Below, one piece after another: positions 39,415-49,236 of a stretch of 64,000 nucleotides of DNA (position 1 is the first letter of the stretch; each line of letters begins with the position of its first letter). The notes beneath the pieces are model-generated. The model searched no databases and was not told the origin of the DNA. It was given only the letters and a program-made list of their open reading frames with translations. This DNA comes from Myoxocephalus aenaeus (taxonomy: Eukaryota > Chordata > Actinopteri > Perciformes > Cottidae), in contig JBAMJR010000004.1 of NCBI GenBank assembly GCA_038501785.1, positions 620,001 to 684,000 on the forward strand. Direction: 5' to 3'. Position numbers and translations under genes: made by a program.

Positions 39415-40054
39415 CCATCCATCCATCCATTTTCGGCCGCTTATCCGGGGTCGGGTCGCGGTGGCAGCAGGTTCAGCAGGCCGACCCAGGCTTCCCTCTC
39501 ACCCGCAACACTTTCCAGCTCATTCTGGGTGTTCCAAGGCCAGCCGGGAGATATAATCCCTCCAGCGTGTCCTCGGTCTTCCCCGGGGTCTCCTACCAGT
39601 TGGACGTGCCTGGAAAACCTCTAACGGGAGGCGTCCAGTAGGCATCCTGACTAGATGCCCGAACCACCTCAGCTGACTCCTTTCGACACGAAGGAGCAGC
39701 GACTCGACTCCAAGCTCCCTCCTGATGTCCGAGCTCCTTACCCTATCTCTAAGGCTGAGCCCGGCCACCCTACGGAGGAAGCTCATTTCGGCCGCTTGTA
39801 TCCGAGACCTCGTTCTTTCGGGCATGACCCAGAGTTCGTGACCATAGGTGAGGGTTGGAACGTAGACCGACCAGTAAATGGAGAGCTTCGCCTCCCGGCT
39901 CAGCTCCCTCTTCACCACGACGGACCGGTACAGCGCCTGTTTTACTGCTGCAGCCGCACCGATCCGCCTGTCGATCTCCCGCTCCACCTTACCCTCACTC
40001 GTGAACAAGACCCCGAGATACTTGAACTCCTTCGCTTGGGGTAGGCAGTTTACA
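39415..40054 (-). mobile_element. 5'-truncated LINE (Rex1/CR1-L2-like) with 11-bp target duplication
   Basis: The insertion is bounded by identical direct repeats ATGAGTATTGT at 39404-39414 and 40055-40065. On the minus strand it ends with GGATAAGCGGCCGAAAATGG and a short (GGAT)n tail. It retains only the C-terminal part of the reverse-transcriptase ORF. The sharp truncation plus target duplication is the mark of target-primed reverse transcription. Confidence 0.85.
39520..40044 (-). pseudogene. C-terminal fragment of a LINE reverse transcriptase
   Basis: The frame reads KEFKYLGVLFTSEGKVEREI, then YVPTLTYGHELWVM, LRRVAGLSLRDRVRSSDIRR and LRWFGHLVRM, ending with an Arg-rich GRRPRGRPRTRWRDYISRLA tail. 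This is the thumb and C-terminal region of fish LINE reverse transcriptases (Rex1-like by recollection). The YADD catalytic part and the endonuclease are absent because of 5' truncation. The open frame continues into flanking DNA to 40071, so the apparent start Met is not native. Confidence 0.8.
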
Positions 40055-40967
40055 ATGAGTATTGTATTCACTTTAATTTGTTAAGTCCATTAGAGCCACT
40101 GAAATGTTTTTTGTCCAGTACAGCATACATATCTCATAAGCGCTACAACTCCTTTGTTCTCGTTTTGAAAATAAAAAAGGGAGAACTTTGGTTCATGATG
40201 GTGCCACATAGTTTTGGTGCCACATAGTTTTGCTCAGCCACAGCACATTTAACTGCACATGTGTGCGATCACGTTATCTGTTACAGGGTTTTCCCAGAAA
40301 TAATTACAGTTCTGCATCCTCTATTGATTGATTGTAGTTTCTGCAATCACAGGCTAATAGTTACTGTGTTTATACAGCTACATTTAGCCAACTGTTGCAT
40401 GCTGACACCTTACCTTTGTCTCCAGCATCAAATGCTTTCTTCTTCACTGGGATCTGTAGGTTTCTCACGAGTGGCGGCCGGCCAATAGAGGGACATGGGG
40501 CCTGGCCCCACCTTGAGCCACTCAAAAATAAATACAAAATATAATATTATTAATTATAATAATATGTATACATTATACAAATGGTCAATATTTGTGTTGT
40601 TGAGATGTAGAATATACCCAGTAATATTTGTAAAATAGGATATCTGCGCAAAATGTATGCTTTTCCTGCTTGTCAGCTGCCCCCGTGCTGGGGCCAGATC
40701 GATTTGGTCCAAGAAAGACTGGTCTAATAAGCAGTTTAGCCAATCACTGATTAAAGATATAAATGAGTGACATACAATTGATTCAATCAGCGCCCTAAAA
40801 AAGATTCACCAGGCCATTCTCATTTCGTCAGGGCTATAGTCTCTCCAGGCGCCATTATAACAACGGCGAGTGCGAGCACGAGCACTGCTCTTCAAAGAAG
40901 ACCCAACGCTAACTCGGTAAAATCTCTCCTCCAACACCCGTTTGAGAGAACTTTGGCGGAGAAACTA

Positions 40968-41445
40968 CAGGTAAAACACCTGGTCTCAGATCAACCGGAC
41001 CTCACCATAAGACAACAGACTGGCGTGAAAGGGAGCAGCTTGTGCTTCTGTGCAGACGGCTAAGCTACAACAGGATGGTTTGACTAAGCTAGCTGCTGGA
41101 TGCAGTCGTGCTAACGCCATATTTTACTTTCCATGCTTGCTTTTTAAATCAACGGGGACAGATCCAGAAAGGACAGATACGGGAGTAAGGGACATGAAGC
41201 ACTTGTCGGAAAAATTAAGAGAACACCAGGACCCACATGAATAACTCCGTCAAGCTAGCTATATCAGGCAAAGTGAGCGCTACCCAGCGGACACAGGACT
41301 GCGGTGAAGAAACACAATGAGGTGGATAAAAACGGGCACATTTTATCCAAAATAATTGATTGTGTGAAGTTTTGTGGGGCTTTTGAGTTGACCTTTCATG
41401 ACGAGACTGACTCCTTGGAGTGCTGGCGGAGCACCATAAGACAGC
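40968..41445 (+). pseudogene. Broken hAT transposase (ZMYM/TTF-type N-terminal part)
   Basis: Three pieces in shifting frames can be recognised. The first is a DQPDLTIRQQTG-like segment. The second is FYFPCLLFKSTGTDPER followed by TGVRDMKHLSEKLREH. The third is NNSVKLAISGK, then KKHNEVDKNGHILSKIIDCV and KFCGAFELTFHDETDS. These match the TTF/ZMYM1-like zinc-finger and linker of common fish hAT transposases. Frame changes occur between pieces (for example near 41235), and the RNase H-like catalytic domain and dimerisation region are missing. This copy therefore cannot make a working enzyme. Confidence 0.75.
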
Positions 41446-41503
41446 CAGCGTTTTTAAAGGCACGTCAAAGACTGAACAAAACGAGCTGTCAGCTATTATA
41501 TTA

Positions 41504-41871
41504 TAGGGTGACCAGACGTCCTCTTTTTCCCGGACATGTCCTCTTTTCGAGACCTAAAAAAAGCGCCCGGCAGGGATTCCAAAAACGTCCGGGATTTTGC
41601 TACGTCGGGGAAAATAGTTATTACCCCCTTACAAGTTTTGGAAATGGTACGTCCGGGAAAAATAGTTATTACCCCCTTACAAGTTTTGGAAATGGTATCT
41701 CCCTCACGTTCCACCTTCTTGCACAAGCTCTGACTGTAGAGAGAACTGTCATTGGTCGACCGATCTCAACGTAAATGTAAGTTCACGGCATGCTACACAC
41801 TAGGGCTACCCCCCCCCCCCCCCCCGGAACGAAGTGTCCTCTTTTTCACAAACTCAAATCTGGTCACCCTA
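41504..41871 (+). mobile_element. 368-bp nonautonomous hAT (MITE) with perfect 8-bp target duplication
   Basis: The ends are TAGGGTGACCAGA and TCTGGTCACCCTA, exact inverted repeats. They are flanked by TTATATTA on both sides (41496-41503 and 41872-41879). Inside, a 40-odd-bp block containing TAGTTATTACCCCCTTACAA is tandemly duplicated (about 41609-41697), and a poly-C tract lies near 41808-41825. A truncated relative is at 27594-27824. Confidence 0.92.
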
Positions 41872-42845
41872 TTATATTATATGTAAGTAACCCAATTTGT
41901 GTTCTGGCTTTAGAAACTGAAAATATGGTCAGTTTTGTATACAAATTAGAAACAGTAACGGTATTAGCACTCCGCGGAAGAGGCACAAGGTTAATTAAAG
42001 TTGTAATAACTGTATGTTTTAATGCGTGAGTGTTGGCTCTGTGTGTGTGTATGCTATAAATGCAAACGAGGAGTAAGCAAACATAATTATCGTTATTGTG
42101 CCTTGTACACAGCTCTTACATTGTTTTGGGGAATTTATCAATACAATTGAAATCATCAGTCAAGTGCAGGACTGTCTTTCGGAGAGGTAAAGGTCACTCA
42201 TTGAAATACTTTGAAATTCAAAATGTCAACCCTAGAGTGCTATTGGAGGACATAACAATACTTAATTTAAATTTATTTTTATTTTTAGATAGAAAATCAA
42301 CATCAACGAAGTTACCATATTTGGTTCCTTGCCCGTTTGAGGTCAAAATAAATACAAGTGTATATATACAAAATACAAGAAATACACATACAAGGTGAAA
42401 AGAACATGTATTTCATAACATTATAACATCACTTTTAGAGATTAAAAGATTAAAACATGTGCTGGTACTGGAACAGTCAACATACATATCAACAACATTA
42501 GGCCACAACATTAGGCCTTCATACATTAGGCCTTCTTCTTCATCATCACTGATGGCAGGGTGGGCTAGCACGACAACAGTCTGCCTCCTCTTGCTATCTC
42601 CAACACGAGCAGACACTTCCTAAAACAACAACTGTTATAAGGTCATAAACTGACAAATCACTCATTCACTATTTATAGCTTGAATATTTCTAGAAATGGG
42701 TTAACATTCTCTCTGAATCACTGTATAGTGTTTATACAACACTTTGGCAACATTAAAACAGAAAGTCCTAAGCTGTATTGCCTTATTTGTGAAGAAAATG
42801 CACTGTATGGCTTGTTAGTTGCATAGGGCATATGTCAAAAAACAG
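41872..42845. other. Interior of the outer hAT element, no intact gene
   Basis: AT-rich. A motif at about 42310-42342 (GTTACCATATTTGGTTCC TTGCCCG) has a near copy at about 48034-48062, beyond the nested insertion, so the outer element holds a diverged direct repeat. Frames 42096-42398 (+) and 42413-42616 (-) match nothing I recognise. Confidence 0.4.
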
Positions 42846-43265
42846 TAGGGCTGCAACTAATGATTATTTTAATAATCGATTAATCGGTTGATTATTTTTT
42901 CGATGAATCGGATCAAAAAAACAGTGGGAAGCTGTACTGCTCCTCTCACATCTGTTTTGACCACTTAATCTCAGCTCTGCATCAAGCTGCGCTACATATA
43001 CATATATTCCTTAAACTATTTCATTCTGGGTCTCTTACAACCACGAAATCACGTTGTTGCCTAAGCCCAACTATGTGATTTGATTCATTCTACTTTGAGT
43101 AAAAAAAATAAAAAACCTGCAGCCAGATCAGCCGATGTGCCGGTTTAACGTTAACGAGTGACAGCGTGAACTGAACCAGACCGGGGGGTTACAGCATGTT
43201 TCATCACGTTACATTTTTTTCCAAGCAAGACTGAACTGTAACGGAACATAAAGTAACTTTAACGA

Positions 43266-43330
43266 CAATACAATTCAATTCAATTCAATTCAATTCAATT
43301 CAATTCAATTCAATTCAATTCAATTCAATT
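43266..43330. repeat. (CAATT)n tail of the LINE
   Basis: About 13 copies of the 5-bp unit; one short variant copy follows at about 43331-43345. It forms the 3' terminal microsatellite of the minus-strand LINE. Confidence 0.95.
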
Positions 43331-43649
43331 TTTCAATTCAATTCAGTTTATTTTATATAGCCCAACATCACAAATACAAGTTTGCCTCGGAGGGCTTTAC
43401 AATCTGTACACATAACATCCCTGTCCCGGGACCTCACATCGGATCAGGAAAAACTCCCCTAGAAAGATAGTAAAAACCCTTTCACAGGGAAAAAAGGGAA
43501 GAAACCTGAGGGAGAGCAACAGAGGAGGATCCCTCTCCCCGGATGGACAGAAGCAATAGATGTCATGTGGCCAGAATGAATAGCGTAGTTACAGCACATT
43601 CAATGAATATGACAGAAATTATTCATATAATGAGTATTAGGCATGGTCC

Positions 43650-44040
43650 ATGATCCTGATAATCCATGAAGCAGAAGGCGGTAGAGAGGAGGGGGGCATC
43701 AGAAGGGCCATGGCAGCAGGCAGGACCAGTTCCAGGCCGGTTCCATCAGCAGGGCCATGGCAGCAGGCAGGACCGGTTCCAGGCAGCCATGGATCCATGG
43801 CAGGAGGGGTGGGTGGGGGGGCGGCAGGACCCGGGCCAGGACCCGGGGCAGGACCGGTTCCAGGCAGCCATGAATCCATGGAAAAAGAAAGTAGAGTTAG
43901 TAATGTGCATTGAAGAGACAATAGTTTATCCAGATGGAGAGAAAGAAGAGGAGAGGAGGAGTGAAAGAGGAAGAGAAGAGGAGCGAAAGAGGAAGAGAAG
44001 AGGAGCTCAGTGTATCCTAAGATGTCCCCCAGCAGTCTAG
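43650..44040. repeat. Imperfect repeat block in the LINE 3' UTR
   Basis: GGCAGGACCGGTTCCAGGC-type units and CCATGGATCCATGGCAG are repeated three to four times. They are followed by a purine-rich GAAGAGGAG tract. The Pro/Gly-rich frames on both strands here come from the repeat and are not genes. Confidence 0.7.
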
Positions 44041-44113
44041 GCCTATAGCAGCATATCTAGGGGCTGGACCAGGGCAAACCTGAGCCAGCCCTAACTATAA
44101 GCCTGAAACAGCC

Positions 44114-47100
44114 CTAAGTATAAGCGCTATCAAAGAGGAAAGTCTTAAGTCTACTCTTAAATGAGGTGACTGTGTCTGCCCCCCGGACTGAAAGTGGAAG
44201 CTGATTCCACAGAAGAGGAGCACGATAACTGAAAGCTCTAGCCCCCAACCTACTTTTTAAGACTCTGGGAACCACAAGTAACCCTGCATTCAGTGAGCGT
44301 AACGCTCTGGTGGGGTAATATGGCACTATAAGCTCTTTAAGATATGATGGTGCATCACCAGCTAAGGCTTTATAGGTGAGGAGGAGGATTTTAAATATGA
44401 TTCTCGATCTTACAGGAAGCCAGTGGAGAGCAGCTAGTACAGGAGTAATGTGATCTCTCTTCCGAGTCCTTGTTAGTACACGAGCTGCAGCATTCTGGAT
44501 CAGCTGGAGAGACCCAAGGGACTTTCCGGAGCAGCCTGATAATACGGAGTTACAGTAATCCAGTCTTGAAGTAACAAATGCGTGGATCAATGTTTCTGCA
44601 TCGCTTTGAGACAGGATGTGCCGGATCTTTGAGATGTTCCGTAGGTGAAAAAAGGCAGTCCTTGAGATCTGTTTCACGTGGGAGCCAAAGGATAGGTCCT
44701 GGTCAAAAATAACTCCGAGATTCCTTACGGTGGTGGTGGATGCCAGAGCGATGCCATCCAGGGAAACCATATCGTCAGATAGTTGATTTCTGAGGTGTTC
44801 TGGGCCGAGTAGAATAACTTCAGTCTTGTCAGAGTTCAGCAACAGGAAGTTGCAGGTCATCCAGGTTTTGATGTCTTTAAGACACGCTTGAAGTTTAGTG
44901 ACCTGGTGGATTTCATCTGGCTTGATTGACAGATATAGTTGAGTATCATCGGCATAACAGTGAAAGTTTATGGAGTGTTTTCTGATAATATTGCCTAAAG
45001 GAAGCATATACAAGGTGAATAAAATTGGTCCAAGCACAGAACCTTGTGGAACTCCATGACGAACGGCGGTGGTCATCGAGGCCTCATCGTTTACTAATAC
45101 AAACTGAGATCGATCTGATAAATACGACTTAAACCAGCTTAATGCTGTACCTTTAATACCAATTGACTGGTCTAGTCTCTGTAATAAGATGCCATGGTCA
45201 ATGGTGTCAAATGCTGCACTAAGGTCTAACAGGACAAGTACAGAGACAAGTCCCCTATCTGATGCAACTAGAAGGTCATTAGTAATTGTCACTAGTGCTG
45301 TCTCTGTGCTATGATGCTTTCTAAATCCTGACTGAAATTCCTCAAATAAACTATTGTTATGTAAAAAGTCGCACAACTGATTTGCGACTACCTTCTCCAG
45401 TATCTTAGAGAGGAAGGGAAGGTTAGAGATAGGTCTGTAGTTAGCCAACACCTCTGGATCCAGGGTGGGCTTTTTAAGAAGAGGTTTAATTACAGCTACT
45501 TTAAAAGACTGTGGTACATGACCCATTAGTAAAGACCCATTGATAATATCTAGTACAGAGGCACAAATTAAGGGTAAAACTTCTTTAAACAGCTTTGTCG
45601 GAACAGGGTCTAGGAGACAGGTAGAAGATTTAGAAGTAGAAACCATTGAAGACAGTTGGTCGAGGTTGATGGTAAAAAATCCATCCAGACGCACAACAGG
45701 GCCCACAGCCTCCTCCATGGTCATCCCACCTGAGGATGGACCGGCAGTAGTCGAGGGCAGGAGATCACCGATCCTGTCTCTAATGGCCATAATCTTATCA
45801 TTGAAGAAGTTCATAAAGTCATTACTACTGAGGTCTATAGGAATACACGGATCCACCGAGCTATGACTCTCAGCCAGCCTGGCCACAGTGCTAAAGAGAA
45901 ACCTAGGGTTGCTCTTGTTTTTCTCTATTAGTGATGAGTAGTAGGCTCCTCTGGCATTACGGAGGGCCTTCTTATATGTTCTCAGACTATCCCGCCAAAC
46001 CAACCGGGACTCCTCCAGACCGTTGGAGCGCCATATGCCCTCAAGCTTCCGTGATGCTTGCTTCAATATGCGGGTCTGAGGGTTGTACCATGGAGCGAGC
46101 CTCCTTTGCTTAATGATCCTCTTTTTTAGAGGGGCTATCGAGTCCAGCGTCACTCTCAGTGAGCCAGTAGCACTATCGACGAGCTGATCAATCTGGGAGG
46201 GAGTAAAGTTAGCACAGGAGTCATCTGTTATATTGAGACATGGTAATGAATTAAATACAGAAGGAATCGCTTCCTTAAATCTAGCAACAGCACCGTCAGT
46301 TAGACATCTGGTGTAAAAACTCTTGCCTAACGCTGTACAATCTGGTAGCATAAACTCAAAAGTTATAAGGCAATGGTCTGATAAAAGAGGGTTCTGTGGA
46401 AACACTACTAAATGCTCCACATCAATGCCATATGTAAGAACAAGGTCGAGGGTGTGGTTAAAGCAGTGAGTCGGTTCCTGTACTCTCTGACAGAAGCCAA
46501 TCGAATCTAACAATAAGCTAAATGCAACACTAAGGCTATCATTGCTAACATCCACATGAATATTAAAATCACCTACAATAATAACCTTATCAGTCTTAAG
46601 GACCAAACTTGACAAAAACTCAGAAAATTCAGATATAAATTCGGAGTACAAACCTGGTGCTCGGTATACCACGACAAACAGAATCGGCTGTACTGTTTTC
46701 CAGGTTGGATGTGAAATACTAAGAACAAGGCTTTCAAATGAGTTGCAGCTCAATCCAGGTTTAGGACCCATCAGCAGACCCGAGTCAAAGATGGCAGCTA
46801 CTCCACCTCCTCGGCCGGTGTCTCGAGGAATGTGCATATTAACATGACTTGGAGGAGTAGATTCATTTAGGCTGACATATTCCTCATGTCTCAGCCAGGT
46901 TTCAGTAAGACAAAATACATCAATATGGTTGTCAGATATTAATTCATTTACTAATACAGCTTTAGAAGACAAAGATCTAATATTTAGGAGTCCACATTTA
47001 ATTATCCTATCGTGTTGCACTATTGCAGTAGTGGTGTTAACCTTTATGAGGTTGTTTTCTATAACTCCTCTTTTGGTTACTTTTGATTTAATTAATTTAA

Positions 47101-47119
47101 GTGGCCGTGGGACAGACAC
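44114..47119 (-). CDS. LINE ORF2: endonuclease/reverse transcriptase, 1001 codons, intact
   Basis: N-terminal APE-type endonuclease motifs: KCGLLNIRSLSSKAVLVNEL, FCLTETWLR with the catalytic Glu, VVYRAPG, VIIVGDFNIHVD and the terminal SDHCLITFEF. The reverse transcriptase follows: ANYRPISNLPFLSKILEKV, FQSGFRKHHSTETALV, LLDLSAAFDTIDHGILLQRL, GVPQGSVLGPILFTLYMLPL and the catalytic HCYADDTQLYLS. It ends with an RSRIIFKILLLTYKAL region and FKSRLKTFLFD. All blocks are in one frame, without stops. The protein would nick the target and copy the LINE RNA there. The first ATG is about 100 bp after the ORF1 stop. An intact ORF2 indicates a recent insertion, although the copy lacks a full ORF1. Confidence 0.92.
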   Translation of the reverse strand: MSVPRPLKLIKSKVTKRGVIENNLIKVNTTTAIVQHDRIIKCGLLNIRSLSSKAVLVNELISDNHIDVFCLTETWLRHEEYVSLNESTPPSHVNMHIPRDTGRGGGVAAIFDSGLLMGPKPGLSCNSFESLVLSISHPTWKTVQPILFVVVYRAPGLYSEFISEFSEFLSSLVLKTDKVIIVGDFNIHVDVSNDSLSVAFSLLLDSIGFCQRVQEPTHCFNHTLDLVLTYGIDVEHLVVFPQNPLLSDHCLITFEFMLPDCTALGKSFYTRCLTDGAVARFKEAIPSVFNSLPCLNITDDSCANFTPSQIDQLVDSATGSLRVTLDSIAPLKKRIIKQRRLAPWYNPQTRILKQASRKLEGIWRSNGLEESRLVWRDSLRTYKKALRNARGAYYSSLIEKNKSNPRFLFSTVARLAESHSSVDPCIPIDLSSNDFMNFFNDKIMAIRDRIGDLLPSTTAGPSSGGMTMEEAVGPVVRLDGFFTINLDQLSSMVSTSKSSTCLLDPVPTKLFKEVLPLICASVLDIINGSLLMGHVPQSFKVAVIKPLLKKPTLDPEVLANYRPISNLPFLSKILEKVVANQLCDFLHNNSLFEEFQSGFRKHHSTETALVTITNDLLVASDRGLVSVLVLLDLSAAFDTIDHGILLQRLDQSIGIKGTALSWFKSYLSDRSQFVLVNDEASMTTAVRHGVPQGSVLGPILFTLYMLPLGNIIRKHSINFHCYADDTQLYLSIKPDEIHQVTKLQACLKDIKTWMTCNFLLLNSDKTEVILLGPEHLRNQLSDDMVSLDGIALASTTTVRNLGVIFDQDLSFGSHVKQISRTAFFHLRNISKIRHILSQSDAETLIHAFVTSRLDYCNSVLSGCSGKSLGSLQLIQNAAARVLTRTRKRDHITPVLAALHWLPVRSRIIFKILLLTYKALAGDAPSYLKELIVPYYPTRALRSLNAGLLVVPRVLKSRLGARAFSYRAPLLWNQLPLSVRGADTVTSFKSRLKTFLFDSAYT

Positions 47120-47218
47120 AGTCTCTATAGAGTTAAAGATGGGCAGCTGCCCTAAAGAAAATGCAGGAAGTGCAGAGAAGGGTGTAAGACTACAACTCTG
47201 ATTCTGCTTCCTGGTCTG

Positions 47219-47431
47219 TCATGCACGAAGTCGACCAATAAGCTTGGTCATGTTTGCAGAAAGGAGATCCGCTCCATCCGAAGTGGGATGGATGCCGTCA
47301 CCCCTAATCAGACCTGGGTTTCCCCGGAAAGACCGCCAGTTATCTACGAAGCCCACATTGTTTGCTGGACACCACAACCCAAACACGTTAGCTAACGTGA
47401 TAGCAAGCTGACTAGCTTCCATTAAAAACAA
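47219..47431 (-). pseudogene. LINE ORF1 remnant (C-terminal SGNH-esterase-like end)
   Basis: The 70 codons end with VGFVDNWRSF ... LIRGDGIHPTSDGADLLS. The DGIHPTSDGA block matches the last catalytic block (Asp-x-x-His) of the SGNH/GDSL-type esterase domain found in ORF1 of some L2/CR1 LINEs. The upstream domains are missing because of 5' truncation, so the apparent start Met is not native. Confidence 0.65.
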
Positions 47432-47719
47432 GTTTTAGGGAAATGAAGACGCTGTCGACATCTTAACGCTGATTGGCCAAGACTCGAAACGTCACATCAA
47501 AGATGTTTTATTTTTGCGAAGATCACGACCTCAGCTTTTCTCAGTGTCTCACTCCAATCTCAGACACGCTGCCAGGCCAGTTGCTCTGCTCTGCTCTTTT
47601 TTTTCTTCTCCGCGACTTATTGACTGGCGTAATAATCGCGCGACACAACGAATCGATAAGGAAATTCGTTGCCAACACTTTTGATAATCGATTTTTATCG
47701 ATTTGTTGTTGCAGCCCTA

Positions 47720-48252
47720 AAAAGCTGACTCTAGTTTCTACGCATGCCGTGATTTCACTAAGTTCTCCACAAAAATCATGCATGTAATCACTTAGTGCAA
47801 CTATGCAAGCATGACATGTGTGAGTTTCAGCAACTTACTATGGTTAGTTTAGTTGCAAAACTGTCTTTTCTGGGATCCAGAAGGTAAAATGCGCTCCATG
47901 TCTCTGCTGATTGGTCATATGCCACAAAGGTGGGTGGTGTGCCGTAGGGTGATCTTTGCTGATTGGCTGGATGAAGACCATGTGATTCTTGAATTTACTG
48001 AGGCGCGACAAGGACGCCATATGTACAGCGTGAGAACGTTACCATATATGGTTACTTGCCCGATAAAGGGTTAATATACTGAATTGTATTAATAAGATGT
48101 CCTTATTATGTCAAAGTGTTGGAATAAATGTTAAATATTTAACTGCAAAGTAGTAATGTGTGATACCTTGTTTTGCATTGAATCATAAGGAGGGTGTCTG
48201 CTGAAATTGATTAGATGGCCCTACCAAAATAAATTGCCACCAGCCACCACTG
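47720..48252. other. Right-hand part of the outer hAT element
   Basis: Non-coding. Contains two TGATTGG (CCAAT-box-like) motifs at about 47908 and 47958 and the near copy of the 42310-42342 motif. Ends with the right terminus GCCACCAGCCACCACTG. Confidence 0.5.
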
Positions 48253-48260
48253 TTTCTCAC

Positions 48261-49014
48261 AAACATTGGCTCCCCAAATTAAACAATCTAACTTTGCAGA
48301 GAGAAAACTAATGGTGCATTCCTGTGGTCCTCATAAAGTTGTAAAGTTTACCAGGAAGTTGCCCTTGAATGGTAAATATCAGAAAATATACCGCTGTCCG
48401 CTCCTCCCCAGTGAGAAGAGGCAGGAGTCGGACCGCCCACTCCGCCGCAGGCCTCAGCCATCGCCTCGAACATCTCTAAGAAAGACTTCACGCCGCCTGC
48501 TGCCATCATTTTATGCGCACCTGCCGGGTCCCGTTCCTTTGTCCGGCCGTTCGCGGTCTCGTTCTGCCTCGTTCGCAGACGGTGTCTCCTGGTCTTCTCC
48601 TCTCGCTATTTCGTCCCCACAGCCGTTTATGTAGGGGAGAGAGCCAACCAAATTCAGCTGAGGCCAATTAAGCAGCACGGCCGAGCTCCTCCTTGTGGCA
48701 CTGGCAAGTCTGTGGCAAGCGTGTGGCAGGAGTCAGTCAGGTGTCAGGATTGTGGCACCTCTCTGACTACTGGTGGCAAGTCTCTGACTAGTCGTGGCAC
48801 TCCTGTGACAACTGGCACTTGCAGCTCGTTGCACCTAACGAAACATAACTACTTTTATAGTTAGGTGAAAGTGGCTGAACCAGACAGATGTGTGGTAAAA
48901 ATGACTAACGTTAAGAAAAGTCTCCAAGTCTCTTTTACTCAGGTATCGATGGCCGTGACACAAGAAGCAACACCGAGGATCTCCTTGATGATGGAGAAGA
49001 TGAGATGGATGGCG
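48261..49014. other. Intergenic, no gene seen
   Basis: The open frame 48266-48634 is GC-rich, Arg/Ser/Pro-rich and lacks a domain. A GTGGCA-rich stretch (about 48695-48835) has GTGTGGCA/CTGTGGCA motifs repeated at irregular spacing. Confidence 0.4.
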
Positions 49015-49236
49015 GACCACAGGACTAGATGAGAAGGATGGAGGACCACAGGACCAGATGAGAAGGATGGAGGACAACAGGACCAGATGAGAAGGATGGA
49101 GGACCACAAGACCAGATGAGAAGGATGGAGGACCACAGGACCAGATGAGATGGATGGAGGACCACAGGATCAGATGAGAAGGTTGGAGGACCACAGAACC
49201 AGATGAGAATGATGGAGGACCACATGGCCAGATGGA
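49015..49236. repeat. 29-bp minisatellite, about 7.7 copies
   Basis: The unit GACCACAGGACCAGATGAGAAGGATGGAG (shown as GACCACAGGACCAGATGAGA followed by AGGATGGAG) repeats head to tail with 1-3 changes per copy. Because 29 is not a multiple of 3, all three frames stay partly open, which explains the spurious overlapping frames here. Confidence 0.95.

Larger units (their letters stand above)
43266..47435 (-). mobile_element. L2-type LINE retrotransposon, nearly full length
   Basis: On the minus strand the order is: remnant of ORF1 (47431-47219), ORF2 (47119-44114), an 850-bp 3' UTR, then an (AATTG)n tail (43330-43266). The 3' UTR ends with GGGACAGGGATGTTATGTGT ... GGCTATATAAAATAAACTG, a well-known fish LINE terminus. 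The 5' end is truncated within ORF1. Target duplications could not be identified. Confidence 0.85.
42846..47719. mobile_element. Second hAT-like element, interrupted by a LINE
   Basis: The left end TAGGGCTGCAACTAATGATT and the inverted right end TAGGGCTGCAACAACAAATC match the terminal signature of a common vertebrate hAT-like family rich in ATCGATTAATCG. The flanks AAAAACAG (42838-42845) and AAAAGCTG (47720-47727) agree at 6 of 8 positions, as an old 8-bp duplication might. About 700 bp of its own sequence remain, on both sides of the LINE. No transposase is seen. Confidence 0.65.
40469..48252 (+). mobile_element. hAT transposon, 7.8 kb because of nested insertions
   Basis: Perfect 8-bp direct repeats TTTCTCAC flank the element (40461-40468 and 48253-48260), as expected for hAT. 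The termini are similar inverted sequences: AGTGGCGGCCGG at the left, and AGTGGTGGCTGG when the right end is reversed. The interior carries remains of a ZMYM-type hAT transposase (about 40968-41445), a 368-bp MITE, and a second hAT-like element that itself contains an L2-type LINE. Without the insertions the element would be about 2.5 kb. Confidence 0.8.

Noticed and set aside
43637..44040. Gly/Pro-rich frames on both strands
   Set aside because: They lie in the repeated 3' UTR of the LINE, and the frames are created by the repeats.
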